Shown piece after piece: positions 18,771-28,352 of a DNA stretch of 64,000 bases. Each line of letters opens with the position of its first letter. The first letter of the stretch is position 1. The notes beneath the pieces were generated by a model. That model made no database searches, was not told where the DNA came from, and saw nothing but the letters and a program-made list of their open reading frames with translations. Made by a program: the position numbers and the translations under genes. Source of the DNA: Leptospiraceae bacterium (GTDB lineage: Bacteria; Spirochaetota; Leptospiria; Leptospirales; Leptospiraceae); the NCBI GenBank assembly GCA_024233865.1, contig JACKPA010000009.1:206328-270327 (forward strand). Reading direction: 5' to 3'.

Positions 18771-19226
18771 ATGAGTATACAACAAGATGTTTTTGACCAA
18801 ATGAATAAAGACTTCCAAGCATTTTTGGAAAAAAAGAATTCCAAAGGAAAAATTGAACTTCCACCCAAAGTGTTTTTGGATATGCAGGGAGAAATCCTTG
18901 AATACGAAAGAAAGAAAATGTTAAAAGTTGCGTTTCCTATTTTAGAGCGTTATGCAAATCCTATGGGAAATATGCAGGGAGGAGTTGTTGCTGCAGCTTT
19001 TGATAATACATTTGGTCCGCTTAGCTTTTTAATAGCGTGCCGTCCAGTAACAACACTAGATATGAATATCAACTATATTCGACCCATACCTATCAATGAC
19101 AGAATAACAATTACCGCAAAACTTATTGTTCGTGGGTTTAGCACTATGAATATGTCTGCCGAATGTTACAATTCCAAAGACAGGTTGATGGCTTCGGCTA
19201 CTACCAATATGCTGGTTTTGAGTTAA
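18771..19226 (+). CDS. PaaI-type hotdog-fold thioesterase family protein
   Basis: The 151-residue protein has the hotdog core typical of PaaI/YdiI acyl-CoA thioesterases. This includes the NPMGNMQGGVVAAAFDNTFGP helix region, where the G-G turn precedes the central helix, followed by TTLDMNINYIRPI and the DRLMASATTNMLVL strand. The usual catalytic Asp/Glu is expected on the central helix, where a DNT segment is visible. The product hydrolyses thioesters of small or aromatic acyl-CoAs in characterised relatives. It starts three bases after the chemoreceptor stop, so it is probably co-transcribed, though functionally unrelated. Confidence 0.82.
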   Translation: MSIQQDVFDQMNKDFQAFLEKKNSKGKIELPPKVFLDMQGEILEYERKKMLKVAFPILERYANPMGNMQGGVVAAAFDNTFGPLSFLIACRPVTTLDMNINYIRPIPINDRITITAKLIVRGFSTMNMSAECYNSKDRLMASATTNMLVLS

Positions 19227-19242
19227 ACTGCATTTTAGTACT

Positions 19243-20076
19243 GTGAATCAAACAATTTTTATTTTGGATCAAGGTTCATCCCGAAATATTTATTACAATC
19301 TGGCAATAGAGGAGGCTTACTCTCTCCATTTCATAAAAGAAGGATGCGTTGGGGGTATTCGATTTTGGATGAATAGCAATTCTGTGGTGCTAGGACTTTC
19401 CGAAGATGTGGAAACAAATGTACCATCTGAAAAATTACTAAACTTTCAAAACAACTTTTTGAATTTACAAGTTAGTATCAAACCTATCAAAAATAATTTA
19501 TATATTGCACGTAGGTGTTCTGGTGGTGGAACGGTTTACCAAGATATGGGATTAAACTTGAATTATTCTTTATTTGTTTCCACAAAATACAAAACGGAAC
19601 TCTATCCCATCAAACAATCGTATCAAATTTTGTTACCACTAGTAATAAACGCTCTCTCCAAGCAAGGTATTGAAGCGAGGATGGGTGGGAGTTCGGATAT
19701 TATTATTCCCAGTAATGATGTATTAAAAAAAATTTCGGGTAATTCACAATTTAGAAAAAAAGATACTTTAACACTTCATGGAACCCTCATTTTGAATGAA
19801 TCTCTTATACCTTCCATAACAAAAAATGTCAAGCATCCTCCAACAGAACCGGATTACAGACAAAAAAGGGAGCATAAAGATTTCCTTTCTTCTTTGCCGG
19901 GCAATTTTTCTGAGTCCAAGTTTAAAAAAGATTTAGTAATAAATTTTATAAATTATATGGATTCGGAAGAATTAAACAAAAAAAAGCAGTTTTCGTTTAT
20001 AAAAAAAATCTTAAAAGAAGCAAAAATTTTATATAAAGAAAAATACGCTAATTTGGAATACGTTCTAAAAAGATAA
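19243..20076 (+). CDS. Lipoate-protein ligase A family protein
   Basis: The 277 residues contain the LplA/BirA/LipB catalytic-fold motifs: YYNLAIEEAY near the N-terminus, RRCSGGGTVYQDMG (lipoyl-AMP loop) near residue 90, and the lysine segment KISGNSQFRKKDT. This is followed by LHGTLILN. Such proteins activate and attach lipoate (or octanoate) to the lysine of E2 subunits or GcvH. The start is a GTG at 19243; no ATG is nearby. The C-terminal accessory domain of some LplA enzymes appears short or absent. Closely spaced genes on either side suggest an operon of mixed content. Confidence 0.82.
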   Translation: MNQTIFILDQGSSRNIYYNLAIEEAYSLHFIKEGCVGGIRFWMNSNSVVLGLSEDVETNVPSEKLLNFQNNFLNLQVSIKPIKNNLYIARRCSGGGTVYQDMGLNLNYSLFVSTKYKTELYPIKQSYQILLPLVINALSKQGIEARMGGSSDIIIPSNDVLKKISGNSQFRKKDTLTLHGTLILNESLIPSITKNVKHPPTEPDYRQKREHKDFLSSLPGNFSESKFKKDLVINFINYMDSEELNKKKQFSFIKKILKEAKILYKEKYANLEYVLKR

Positions 20077-20094
20077 TTAACTATAGGGTATTTT

Positions 20095-21015
20095 ATGAAA
20101 ATACAAACAAAAATTACGGAAATGTTGAATATTGATCTCCCGATTTTAGGTGCACCTATGTTTTTGGTATCTTATCCTCGTCTTGTGAGTGCCGTTTCCA
20201 ACTTCGGAGGTATAGGATGTTTTCCTGCTTTAAACTTTCGTACTACGGAAGAACTTAAAAACGGTATAGACGAAATTCGTTCTCTCACATCAAAACCAAT
20301 AGGTGTAAACATCATTCTTCACAAAGATCACAATCCGGATTGGAAAAAACAGCTAGATGTTTGTCTCGAAAAAAAGGTAGAGCTATACATCGCAAGTCTT
20401 GGCACGCCTCGAACCTTGATTAAGGAAGCAAAGGCAACTGGAGGGAAAGTTTTTTGCGACGTAACAACGCTTAAACACGCTTCACTTGTAGCAAAAGCCG
20501 GTTGTGATGCCATTATTGCAGTAGGAAGTGGAGCGGGAGGACATTCAGGAAACATCTCTCTTTTTAGCTTAATACCTTATATAAAAAAAGAAACAGGACT
20601 TCCAATAGTAGCAGCTGGTTCTATAAGCAACGGAAGCCAGCTTTTGGCAGCTCTTTCTCTGGGAGCAGACGCAGTTTCCATTGGCACCAGACTGATTGCA
20701 ACCGAAGAAGCGGAAGTAGACCCATCCTATAAAACGATGCTCATAGATTCCACCCCAGAGGAAATTATTTATACTGATAAAGTGACGGGTATCCATTCCA
20801 ATTGGATGAAAAAGAGCCTTGATATGCACCCTTGGATTTTAAATGGAGAGAAACCACCTCAATCTTTAGAAGGAGATGACAAGCGTTGGAAAAATATTTG
20901 GTCTGCAGGACATGGGGTTGCTCAAGTTAGCGATGTGATAAGCGTAGGTGAATTATTCAAAAAGATAATAGAAGAATACAAATCGGGTTTGAATGGTTTA
21001 CCAAATTTACAATAA
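20095..21015 (+). CDS. Nitronate monooxygenase / 2-nitropropane dioxygenase family FMN protein
   Basis: This 306-residue TIM barrel opens LPILGAPMFLVSYPRLVSAV. It has the FMN-binding VGSGAGGHSG motif near residue 145, then GLPIVAAGSISNG and LGADAVSIGTRL with the phosphate-binding glycines. These are hallmarks of the 2-nitropropane-dioxygenase-like FMN oxidoreductases, which oxidise alkyl nitronates. Many family members have other or unknown substrates (including FabK-like enoyl reductases, which it resembles less). Spacing to the preceding gene is 18 bases. Confidence 0.86.
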   Translation: MKIQTKITEMLNIDLPILGAPMFLVSYPRLVSAVSNFGGIGCFPALNFRTTEELKNGIDEIRSLTSKPIGVNIILHKDHNPDWKKQLDVCLEKKVELYIASLGTPRTLIKEAKATGGKVFCDVTTLKHASLVAKAGCDAIIAVGSGAGGHSGNISLFSLIPYIKKETGLPIVAAGSISNGSQLLAALSLGADAVSIGTRLIATEEAEVDPSYKTMLIDSTPEEIIYTDKVTGIHSNWMKKSLDMHPWILNGEKPPQSLEGDDKRWKNIWSAGHGVAQVSDVISVGELFKKIIEEYKSGLNGLPNLQ

Positions 21016-21035
21016 AATATAAAGGAGTTTTGTTT

Positions 21036-21929
21036 ATGAAAAACGTTTGTTTAAAATCAATTATATACTCATTATTTGTAATGCTTTTTGTTCATTGCCA
21101 GACAGCCAAAGAAATCAAAGAAATCACCTCTGGCAATACCACACGTAAGTATCTATTACACATACCAGCTAATTACAACTCAAAAGAAAAGGTTCCATTA
21201 ATACTCGTTTTGCACGGTGGAGGTGGAAATGGTCGCAATGCTGAAAAGATGACATGGTTTTCCCAAAAAGCAGATAAGGAAAATTTTATTGTAGCCTATC
21301 CCTATGGTACAAATAAACTATTTAGTGAAAAACTACTTACTTGGAATGCGGGAAATTGTTGCGGACACGCTCTGGACAAAAATGTTGATGACATAGAATA
21401 CATCAAGCAATTAATTTTATCTATAAAAAATCAGTATTCGATAGATGCAAACAAAGTTTTTGTGACTGGTATGTCTAATGGTGGAATGATGAGTTATCGA
21501 ATTGGATGTGAACTTTCGGAATATGTCACTGGAATAGCTCCTGTCTCCGGTGCTATGAATGTCACAACTTGTAAACCACAAAAGTCTATTTCTGTTATCA
21601 TAATCCATGGAAAAAATGATCAACAGGTTCTTTATGAAGGCGGATCCCCAAAAACCAAGGTGGATCGGCATGAAAGGACAGATAAATCCGTTAAGTTTGC
21701 AGAAGAATTCTGGCGAAATGAAAACGGATGCACAAATAGAAAGGTAACTAAAACAGGGAAAGTAGAACGCGTCACCTATAGATGCAAAAGAGCAAAACTT
21801 TCTGTTATTTCCATAGATGATGAAGGTCACACTTGGCCTGGAGGAAATAAAGGTTTTTTTGGGGCAGACACACCAACAAAAGAAATTTCTGCTACTGAGG
21901 AAATTTATCAATTTTTCCTTTACGAATAA
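21036..21929 (+). CDS. Secreted PHB-depolymerase/feruloyl-esterase-like lipoprotein
   Basis: The protein starts at ATG 21036, with AAAGGAG ten bases upstream (an in-frame TTG at 21030 is dismissed). A lipoprotein signal ends LFVHC (Cys near residue 18). The alpha/beta-hydrolase core follows with the oxyanion segment LVLHGGGGNG, the nucleophile Ser in VTGMSNGGMMS, an Asp in IHGKNDQ, and the catalytic His in DEGHTWPGG. This matches the LpqC/polyhydroxybutyrate-depolymerase esterase family. The likely role is hydrolysis of an extracellular or periplasmic polyester or aromatic ester; the substrate is unknown. Confidence 0.87.
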   Translation: MKNVCLKSIIYSLFVMLFVHCQTAKEIKEITSGNTTRKYLLHIPANYNSKEKVPLILVLHGGGGNGRNAEKMTWFSQKADKENFIVAYPYGTNKLFSEKLLTWNAGNCCGHALDKNVDDIEYIKQLILSIKNQYSIDANKVFVTGMSNGGMMSYRIGCELSEYVTGIAPVSGAMNVTTCKPQKSISVIIIHGKNDQQVLYEGGSPKTKVDRHERTDKSVKFAEEFWRNENGCTNRKVTKTGKVERVTYRCKRAKLSVISIDDEGHTWPGGNKGFFGADTPTKEISATEEIYQFFLYE

Positions 21930-21971
21930 GTATTAATTAAAAAGATCAAATAGCTTGGGAGAAATATATTT

Positions 21972-23114
21972 ATGAAGTTCATATTAATTATTTTCATACT
22001 GTTATTAAAAGTATCTTTATTAATGGCAAATGAGACAAAAAGTGCAAAAGACTATTACAATGACGGACTTTCCAAAGTATCATCCGGTGACAATAAAGGG
22101 GCAATCCTTGATTTTGATAAAGCCATTGAGATCGATCCGAAAGACGCAGACTCTTATAAAAAACGTGGTATATCAAAGGCTACACTGGGTGATTATGAGG
22201 GTGCTAACCAGGACTTCAAAAAAGCAGAAACCCTTTCCGCAGAAAAGCCTTCCGTTTCCAAAGAGAGTGGACCAAATCAAAATACCCCCAAATTAATGAC
22301 AGAAGAAAAGAAAAAAGAAGAGGAAGAAAGAAAAAGAGAAGAGGAAAAGCTCAAAAAATACTATGCCAAACTAAAGAATCCTCCCGGTTTTTATGAAGGT
22401 GCTTTTCTTATTAGTTTTATGGGAGGAACAACCATAGCTCCAAGCGGAAGTTATATATCACACGAAAAAGTTTATGATCAAAGACTACAGGGAAAAATTA
22501 TCACCAATCAGGTAAACCAAGACTTAGATCCAAACCTAAAAGGATTTTATTTTCAACCAAGTTACAAACCTGGAGTAGCGACTCAATTTGACTTTGAATA
22601 CGGCTGGAGAGATAAAATTGGTATGGGCTTTACCATCATGCAAAATTCAATTACAGCACAGAAGCAAGATGTGATTCCAGGTGTTATTTCGTATGCAAAC
22701 GAATACGCAGAAATCTTTCCTTCCAAACGAACCATTTACAGAGGAACTTCCATGATGTTTTTGGCAACCTATCATCCTTTGCCTAAGCATTTTTTTGATC
22801 CCTATCTCGCAGTCAGAATGGGTATTGTAGGATTTACGGGTGAGGCTCATTCTGGGATTGATTCGAATCGGTTTGCCTATACAAATAAAGTGAACAATGG
22901 CATGGGGGGAATTGCAGGACTAGCTGGTGGTTTGAATATTTACATAGGAAGATTTACGGGAATCAAAACCGAAGTTGCCTATCACAAGGAATACTTGAGA
23001 GCAGACCAATTTTCCACTCGTACTTTAAATTCTTACCAGGCAATGATCGGATTTTTTCTAAACTTTTCCAACATTCAGTATAGTTTGGAAGAACCCTACC
23101 GCCCAAATTATTGA
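21972..23114 (+). CDS. Outer-membrane protein with N-terminal TPR repeats
   Basis: The 380-residue protein has a signal peptide (residues 1-20, ending MAN). Two TPR units follow (about 25-95, with the typical DYYNDGLSKVSSGDNKGAI and ADSYKKRGISKATLGDYEGA patterns), then a charged helical linker rich in Glu and Lys. The C-terminal ~250 residues have alternating hydrophobic/aromatic strands (for example TQFDFEYGWRDKIGMGF, and a C-terminal MIGFFLNFSNIQYSLEEPY), as expected for a small beta-barrel. The combination suggests an outer-membrane barrel with a periplasmic protein-interaction arm. I do not recognise a named family. Confidence 0.7.
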   Translation: MKFILIIFILLLKVSLLMANETKSAKDYYNDGLSKVSSGDNKGAILDFDKAIEIDPKDADSYKKRGISKATLGDYEGANQDFKKAETLSAEKPSVSKESGPNQNTPKLMTEEKKKEEEERKREEEKLKKYYAKLKNPPGFYEGAFLISFMGGTTIAPSGSYISHEKVYDQRLQGKIITNQVNQDLDPNLKGFYFQPSYKPGVATQFDFEYGWRDKIGMGFTIMQNSITAQKQDVIPGVISYANEYAEIFPSKRTIYRGTSMMFLATYHPLPKHFFDPYLAVRMGIVGFTGEAHSGIDSNRFAYTNKVNNGMGGIAGLAGGLNIYIGRFTGIKTEVAYHKEYLRADQFSTRTLNSYQAMIGFFLNFSNIQYSLEEPYRPNY

Positions 23115-23127
23115 TTGCGAATTTGAA

Positions 23128-23643
23128 ATGACAGATTTTGAATTCAAAACAATAGGATGGTTTGTTCTTCGCTGTACTCATTTTATACTTGGATTTATTC
23201 TCTTTGGTGTTATATATTACCTTGGTATGTTTACTAGTCGCGTTGTGAGAGAAATGGATAAAGATATGCGAAAAGCTATTGTTCCCAACATTCTTCCAGC
23301 CTATTTTCACTGGTTGAAATGGGAAGCTTTATGGACGGTTTTGAGTGGCTTTGCTTTGTTTTTTTGGAAAATTGTGGTTCTTGGTCACTCTTTTGTTTTA
23401 TATTCAAAGTATGCTCTTTTTATGCTTATGGGCATGTCCGTTACGATTGGTATTACTTTTACCATCTGGTTTGTTATTTTGCCTTTGCAGGATAGAATTT
23501 TAGAACTAACCAAACATGGTGAATGGACAGAAGAATTAGATAGCATAGTTTGGCGTTCCCGAAAATTCGCACATATTTCCTCTTGGCTTGGGATTTTGGT
23601 AGTTGTTTTTATGGTTGGTGCAAACTACTTTCCTTATTTATAA
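23128..23643 (+). CDS. Four-helix membrane protein, PuuD-like
   Basis: The 171 residues contain four hydrophobic helices, with WFVLRCTHFILGFILFGVIY at the start and histidines placed near helix ends (CTH, LGHS, KFAHISSW). This resembles the membrane domain of urate hydroxylase PuuD and related b-type haem-binding proteins. No soluble cytochrome domain is attached. A haem-binding membrane protein is a reasonable reading but not proven. It sits between the TPR/barrel protein and dtd, both on the same strand with small gaps. Confidence 0.6.
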   Translation: MTDFEFKTIGWFVLRCTHFILGFILFGVIYYLGMFTSRVVREMDKDMRKAIVPNILPAYFHWLKWEALWTVLSGFALFFWKIVVLGHSFVLYSKYALFMLMGMSVTIGITFTIWFVILPLQDRILELTKHGEWTEELDSIVWRSRKFAHISSWLGILVVVFMVGANYFPYL

Positions 23644-23654
23644 GTTGATGTTAT

Positions 23655-24092
23655 ATGAGAATTTTATTACAACGTGTTAGCTCAGCAAATGTAAAAGTTC
23701 AAGGAAAAATTGTCGGGCAGATTCATAGGGGGATATTACTATTTGTAGGTATAACACATACGGATACAAACAAAGAAGTTGAATTTCTCGCAGAAAAATG
23801 CCTGCATTTAAGAATATTTGAAAATGAAAACGGAAAAATGAACCATTCAGTATTGGATACCAAAGGTGAAATTTTGGTTGTTTCCCAGTTTACTCTTTAC
23901 GGGGATACAGCTAAAGGAAGACGACCAGGATTTGATATGGCAGCAAAACCGGAAATCGCGGAAAAATATATTCAATCTTTTACGGAAAAATTAAAAGAAA
24001 GCGGACTAAATATACAAACAGGAAAATTTAGAGAAAACATGCAAGTGGAGTTGGTTAATGATGGTCCTGTTACGTTTCAGTTGGAGAAGTAG
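23655..24092 (+). CDS. dtd: D-aminoacyl-tRNA deacylase
   Basis: The enzyme removes D-amino acids mischarged onto tRNA. At 145 residues it is full length. It shows MRILLQRVSSANVKV at the start, the SQFTLYGD motif near residue 77 and the cross-subunit NDGPVTF motif at the C-terminus (NxGP(V/F)T), both required in DTD homodimers. The 3' end lies one base before the start of the next lipoprotein gene, so the genes are tightly linked. Confidence 0.95.
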   Translation: MRILLQRVSSANVKVQGKIVGQIHRGILLFVGITHTDTNKEVEFLAEKCLHLRIFENENGKMNHSVLDTKGEILVVSQFTLYGDTAKGRRPGFDMAAKPEIAEKYIQSFTEKLKESGLNIQTGKFRENMQVELVNDGPVTFQLEK

Positions 24093-24093
24093 A

Positions 24094-24951
24094 GTGAAGA
24101 ATTTGATTATTGTTATATGTCTTTTGATTTTTGGAGTGTATTGCAAACCTTCCGAAGAAGTAAAAAAGCCACCCGAATTTAAGCCTTGTGACTCTTTGCA
24201 AATCCCTGCGGACATGAAGTGTATTCCCGGGGGAGAATTTATCCGAGGAAGCAATCGAGTCAGTATAGAAGAAGATACCGGAAAAAAAATCAAAGATGAA
24301 GCACCCATTATGAAAATTACCCTCTCCACTTTTTTTATGGATACCAATGAAGTTACTTATAGTGACTACCAAAAGTGTGTCAAAGCCGGAGGATGTTCCA
24401 AAGCCGGACCACATTATCGGGGATATTCCAATTCGAATCAACCTATGCTGGGCTTGAATTGGTACCAAGCCCGGGATTATTGCAAATGGAAGGGAAAACG
24501 TCTTCCTACGGAGTCGGAATGGGAAAAAGCAGCAAGGGGTACAGAGGGTGAGGAATTTCCATGGGGGAATGATCCTATTACTTGCGAGAAAGCCATCATC
24601 CAAGAAAAAGGACAAAAGGGATGCGGGCTTGGAACAACCCACGATGTTGCATCTCGACCGGCTTTTCGCTATGGTCTTTATGATATGGCTGGAAATTCTT
24701 GGGAATGGGTAAACGATTGGTATTCTGAAGATTATGAGACATGCGGAGAAAATTGCAAAAAAAAGGATCCACAAGGTCCTTGTGAGGGAGTTGATGACTG
24801 TCCTGGATACAATAAAAAAATTGTTAGAGGAGGCTCTTGGTGGTGGGACGGTGAATTTGCCCTTGGTTCCAATCGGCGTTCTCACTTTCCAAGTAATAGT
24901 CCATACCACCACTTTGGCTTTCGTTGTGCTAAAATGTTTTTCCTTAAATAA
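24094..24951 (+). CDS. Formylglycine-generating-enzyme-like (SUMF1) lipoprotein
   Basis: Translation most likely begins at GTG 24094, with GGAG eight bases upstream. This gives a lipoprotein signal ending FGVYC with the acylated Cys near residue 18. Upstream in-frame ATGs at 24058/24061 lie inside dtd and would spoil the signal peptide. The rest is a SUMF1/FGE-sulfatase domain: CIPGGEFIRGS, DTNEVTYSDYQKCV, LNWYQARDYCKWKGKRLPTE, WEKAARG, YDMAGNSWEWVNDWY, and the terminal VRGGSWWW and FGFRCA. No sulfatase gene is nearby. Many such exported proteins are binding or structural rather than enzymatic. Confidence 0.88.
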   Translation: MKNLIIVICLLIFGVYCKPSEEVKKPPEFKPCDSLQIPADMKCIPGGEFIRGSNRVSIEEDTGKKIKDEAPIMKITLSTFFMDTNEVTYSDYQKCVKAGGCSKAGPHYRGYSNSNQPMLGLNWYQARDYCKWKGKRLPTESEWEKAARGTEGEEFPWGNDPITCEKAIIQEKGQKGCGLGTTHDVASRPAFRYGLYDMAGNSWEWVNDWYSEDYETCGENCKKKDPQGPCEGVDDCPGYNKKIVRGGSWWWDGEFALGSNRRSHFPSNSPYHHFGFRCAKMFFLK

Positions 24952-25092
24952 AGTAAAAATTGGACTTCGTATGGAAATACTTTATAAACTCTTAGAAAAA
25001 CCAGAAAAAAAGAAGGCTTTGACTATTAATGACGTAATTAATAAAAACAAACAAAGATAGAAAATATCAAAATTATTTAAACAGGGCAGAAT

Positions 25093-26463
25093 ATGAAAAT
25101 TAACCGAAAGAATTTTATTCGATCCTCTGCAGCATTTTTGGGTACATTGTATTTGAATCAATTATTTGCAGAATCAACACAAAAAATACCAAATTCATCC
25201 AAACGAAAATCCGCTTTGGTTATTGGAAGTGGGTTATCCGGATTATATGCAGCTCACTTATTGCAAAATTCCGGCTACAAAGTAAAAGTGATAGAAGCAA
25301 GGAATCGAATTGGAGGACGAATATATACGTTTCAAGATAAAAGGTCATCTACAATGGGTGAGCTTGGAGCTGAATTTATTTACGGGTACCAAGAACATCT
25401 TTTAAAATTGTGTGAAGTCCTTGGGGTGAAAATATATGAACATAGCATAGAAACAAGTATGTTTTTAAACGGTAAATACATTCCCTTTAACGAAGTAGGA
25501 GAAAATCCAAGAACTCATAAAATTTTAGTAAAAGTCACTGAAATGTATACAAAAATGTCTGATGAACAAAAAGAAGGTTTGGATAAATTAAGTGCTGCCA
25601 ATTATTTAAGTTACCAAGGAGTAGATAAAAAAGAATTGTTTCTTTTGGAATTGAAATATAGTCTTTACTATGGAGAAAGTTTAAGACATGTTTCTGCAAA
25701 TGATTTTATACAAGCATTAGCAAAGATATACAATAAAAAAAATAAAATTTTTAAAATAAACGGTGGTACCGACTCGCTCCTGAAGGCTTTTGTAACTCAT
25801 ATCGGAAAACAAAATATTAAGGTTAATAATCCGGTTGTTTCTATTACACAAAACAAAGACAAGGTAAGTGTAAAAACAAAAAAAGGTAAGGAATATAAAG
25901 CGGATATTTGTATCTGTACTGTCCCTTCCAGTGTGATGAATCAGATTCAATGGTCACCGGATTTAACAAAAGAAAAGAAAATTGCCAATTTGCAAGTCAA
26001 GTATGGGAGAATCACAAAAATTTTTAGCCAATTTAATAATGCAGATTGGATTAACAAAAACTGGCACATCTTAACTGATAGACTTTTACAATACGTTTAT
26101 GCTACGGATATCAATACATCTCTCAATACCGGAGTCTTGACTTTGGTATCAACGGGAGACAAATCGGATTTATTTACAAGTTTGGACGAATGGGGATTAA
26201 GAACGGTTCTTTATTCCAATTTAAGAAACTTTAATTATAACCCCACTACTTCCAAGCTCGAACAAATACAATGGGTCAATTGGCAGCATGAGCCGTTTAT
26301 AAAGGGTAGCTATTCGATCTTTTCTCCGGGAATGTATTACGTAAAAGAGCATTTGCAAAAGCCTTTTGGGAGAGTTTTTTTTGCCGGTGAGCATATTGCA
26401 AAAGAATCCGGTAGCATGGAATCTTGTTTACTTTCCGTTTTGAACGCAGTGAAACAAATATGA
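25093..26463 (+). CDS. Exported FAD-dependent amine oxidase
   Basis: A 456-residue flavoprotein with an N-terminal export signal, where NRKNFIRSS resembles a relaxed Tat motif (RK in place of RR) before the hydrophobic run. The FAD-binding dinucleotide fold begins VIGSGLSGLYAAHLL near residue 44 and continues with VIEARNRIGGRI. The C-terminal flavin motif is FFAGEHIAKESGSMESCLLS, characteristic of the monoamine-oxidase/polyamine-oxidase superfamily. It would oxidise an amine in the periplasm, but the substrate is not predictable. The stop overlaps the start of the ABC-F gene by ATGA. Confidence 0.87.
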   Translation: MKINRKNFIRSSAAFLGTLYLNQLFAESTQKIPNSSKRKSALVIGSGLSGLYAAHLLQNSGYKVKVIEARNRIGGRIYTFQDKRSSTMGELGAEFIYGYQEHLLKLCEVLGVKIYEHSIETSMFLNGKYIPFNEVGENPRTHKILVKVTEMYTKMSDEQKEGLDKLSAANYLSYQGVDKKELFLLELKYSLYYGESLRHVSANDFIQALAKIYNKKNKIFKINGGTDSLLKAFVTHIGKQNIKVNNPVVSITQNKDKVSVKTKKGKEYKADICICTVPSSVMNQIQWSPDLTKEKKIANLQVKYGRITKIFSQFNNADWINKNWHILTDRLLQYVYATDINTSLNTGVLTLVSTGDKSDLFTSLDEWGLRTVLYSNLRNFNYNPTTSKLEQIQWVNWQHEPFIKGSYSIFSPGMYYVKEHLQKPFGRVFFAGEHIAKESGSMESCLLSVLNAVKQI

Positions 26464-28340
26464 ATTTAATATCAATCAATAATTTATCAAAAACAATCGG
26501 AAATAAACCTCTATTCCAAGAAATATCTTTTGGGATAGATGAAGGTGATAAAATAGGAATTGTAGGTGTCAATGGTTCCGGTAAAACAACCTTACTAAAA
26601 TTGCTAGTTGGCTTCCTGGAACCGGACAATGGTAATATTTATAAAAATAAAAACCTTAAAATCAGTTACCTATCGCAGAATATCAATTATACGGAAGATC
26701 AAACAATAGAAGAGCATATTTTCCAGAGTGAAACTCCTATTATTTCTTTAATAAAAAAGTATCATAAAGCTTGCGAAGAAATTGTTATTAATAGCGAAAA
26801 ACAAGAAGAAATGGAATTGTTACACGCAGAAATGGATAGAGTAGACGGATGGTCTTATGAATCTACGGTGAAATCCATATTGCAAGAACTAGACATTAAG
26901 GATTTGAATAAACCCATGAATACACTCTCCGGCGGTAGCTTAAAAAAAGTAGGTCTGGCTCAAGTTTTGATCGAAGATTACAATATGCTGATTCTGGATG
27001 AGCCAACAAACCACCTTGATATTGATACAATAGTATGGTTACAAAACTTTCTAACTACACTTGGCAAAACGATCATTTTGGTAACCCATGATAGATATTT
27101 TCTTGATTCTGTTGTGAATAAAATTTATGAACTTGATTCTGCAAAGTTGAATATTTTCAAAGGGAACTACAATTATTATTTGGAAAAAAAAGCGGAAATA
27201 GAATCCTCGGAAACCATTGCGGAAGAAAAGGCAAGAGCGTTTGTAAAAAGCGAACTAGATTGGTTAAAACGCCAACCAAAAGCTAGAGGAACAAAACAAA
27301 AAGCGAGAATAGATCGAATCCATGAGGTAATGGACCGCGATAAGAAAGAAAAATCAAATGATATTGAGCTAAGTGTAAGTGGAAGAAGACTTGGAAAAAA
27401 AATTTTGGAAGTACAAAACGTATCCAAGAACTTTGCCAAATATCCTGTCATCAATAACTTTTCTTATATTTTTAAGCAAAAAGAAAGGATAGGGATCATC
27501 GGACCAAATGGTTGTGGAAAATCAACCTTATTAAATTTGATCATTGGAAAACTCTTACCAGACTTGGGCTTTGTGAGTGCCGGACTGAACACTGCCTTTG
27601 GATATTTTGAACAAACGAGTGCAGAATTGGATAATTCTCTTACCGTAATAGAATATATAAAAAAAACAGCCGGTGAGAATATGAAATTAGAAGACGGAAG
27701 AGTAATTACTGCTTCCAAAATGCTTGAAAAGTTTTTGTTTCCACCGAGTTTGCAATATGCAAAAATTGAAAAAATTTCAGGTGGCGAAAGAAGAAGGCTT
27801 TTTTTGGTAAGTATTCTTATGCGAAATCCAAATTTTTTGTTATTGGACGAGCCTACCAATGATTTGGATATTCAAACACTTTCTGTTTTGGAAAATTTTT
27901 TGGAAGACTTTTTCGGCTGTGTATTGGTTGTTTCCCATGATAGATACTTTTTAGATAGAGTTGTAGATTACCTATTGGTGTTCCAAGAAGACAAAACAAT
28001 AAAAGGATTTCCAGGAAATTATTTTGAATATTTAGATTTCAAAAAAGATTTGGAATCCAAGAAATCCGAAGAAGAAAGGTTAATAAAAAAAGAAAGCCAA
28101 CCCAAACAAAGCAAAGATTCTAAAAGTGTAAAAAAAATATCATACAAAGAACAAAAGGAGTTAGAAAAAATTGAGGAAGAGATTGAATCTCTGGAAAATG
28201 AAAAAAGCGTATTTGAAAAAGTTGTAGGTGATTCTTCTAAAAACTATAATGAAATAGCTGAAGCCGGTATACGTTTAAATGAAATCGATAAACTTTTAGA
28301 AGAAAAATTGGAAAGATGGGGTTACCTTTCTTCTTTGTGA
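26460..28340 (+). CDS. ABC-F family ATPase (Uup-like)
   Basis: Two ABC ATPase domains are joined in one polypeptide without membrane segments. Walker A motifs are GVNGSGKTT and GPNGCGKST, signature motifs LSGGSLKK and ISGGERRR, and Walker B motifs LILDEPTNHLD and LLLDEPTNDLD. A linker of the ABC-F type (around FVKSELDWLKRQPKARGTKQ) and a C-terminal coiled-coil extension like that of Uup are present. ABC-F proteins act on the ribosome or in DNA-related processes, not in transport. ATG 26460 overlaps the amine oxidase stop, and an earlier in-frame start at 26424 is inside that gene. Confidence 0.9.
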   Translation: MNLISINNLSKTIGNKPLFQEISFGIDEGDKIGIVGVNGSGKTTLLKLLVGFLEPDNGNIYKNKNLKISYLSQNINYTEDQTIEEHIFQSETPIISLIKKYHKACEEIVINSEKQEEMELLHAEMDRVDGWSYESTVKSILQELDIKDLNKPMNTLSGGSLKKVGLAQVLIEDYNMLILDEPTNHLDIDTIVWLQNFLTTLGKTIILVTHDRYFLDSVVNKIYELDSAKLNIFKGNYNYYLEKKAEIESSETIAEEKARAFVKSELDWLKRQPKARGTKQKARIDRIHEVMDRDKKEKSNDIELSVSGRRLGKKILEVQNVSKNFAKYPVINNFSYIFKQKERIGIIGPNGCGKSTLLNLIIGKLLPDLGFVSAGLNTAFGYFEQTSAELDNSLTVIEYIKKTAGENMKLEDGRVITASKMLEKFLFPPSLQYAKIEKISGGERRRLFLVSILMRNPNFLLLDEPTNDLDIQTLSVLENFLEDFFGCVLVVSHDRYFLDRVVDYLLVFQEDKTIKGFPGNYFEYLDFKKDLESKKSEEERLIKKESQPKQSKDSKSVKKISYKEQKELEKIEEEIESLENEKSVFEKVVGDSSKNYNEIAEAGIRLNEIDKLLEEKLERWGYLSSL

Positions 28341-28352
28341 TCGTTTTAAATT

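Noticed and set aside
24070..24912. 280-codon antisense frame across the FGE-like lipoprotein gene
   Set aside because: The sense strand has a clear SUMF1 domain and lipoprotein signal; the antisense product has no recognisable features.
24974..25063. 29-codon small ORF between the FGE-like and amine-oxidase genes
   Set aside because: No ribosome binding site and lysine-rich, AT-driven composition; nothing supports translation.
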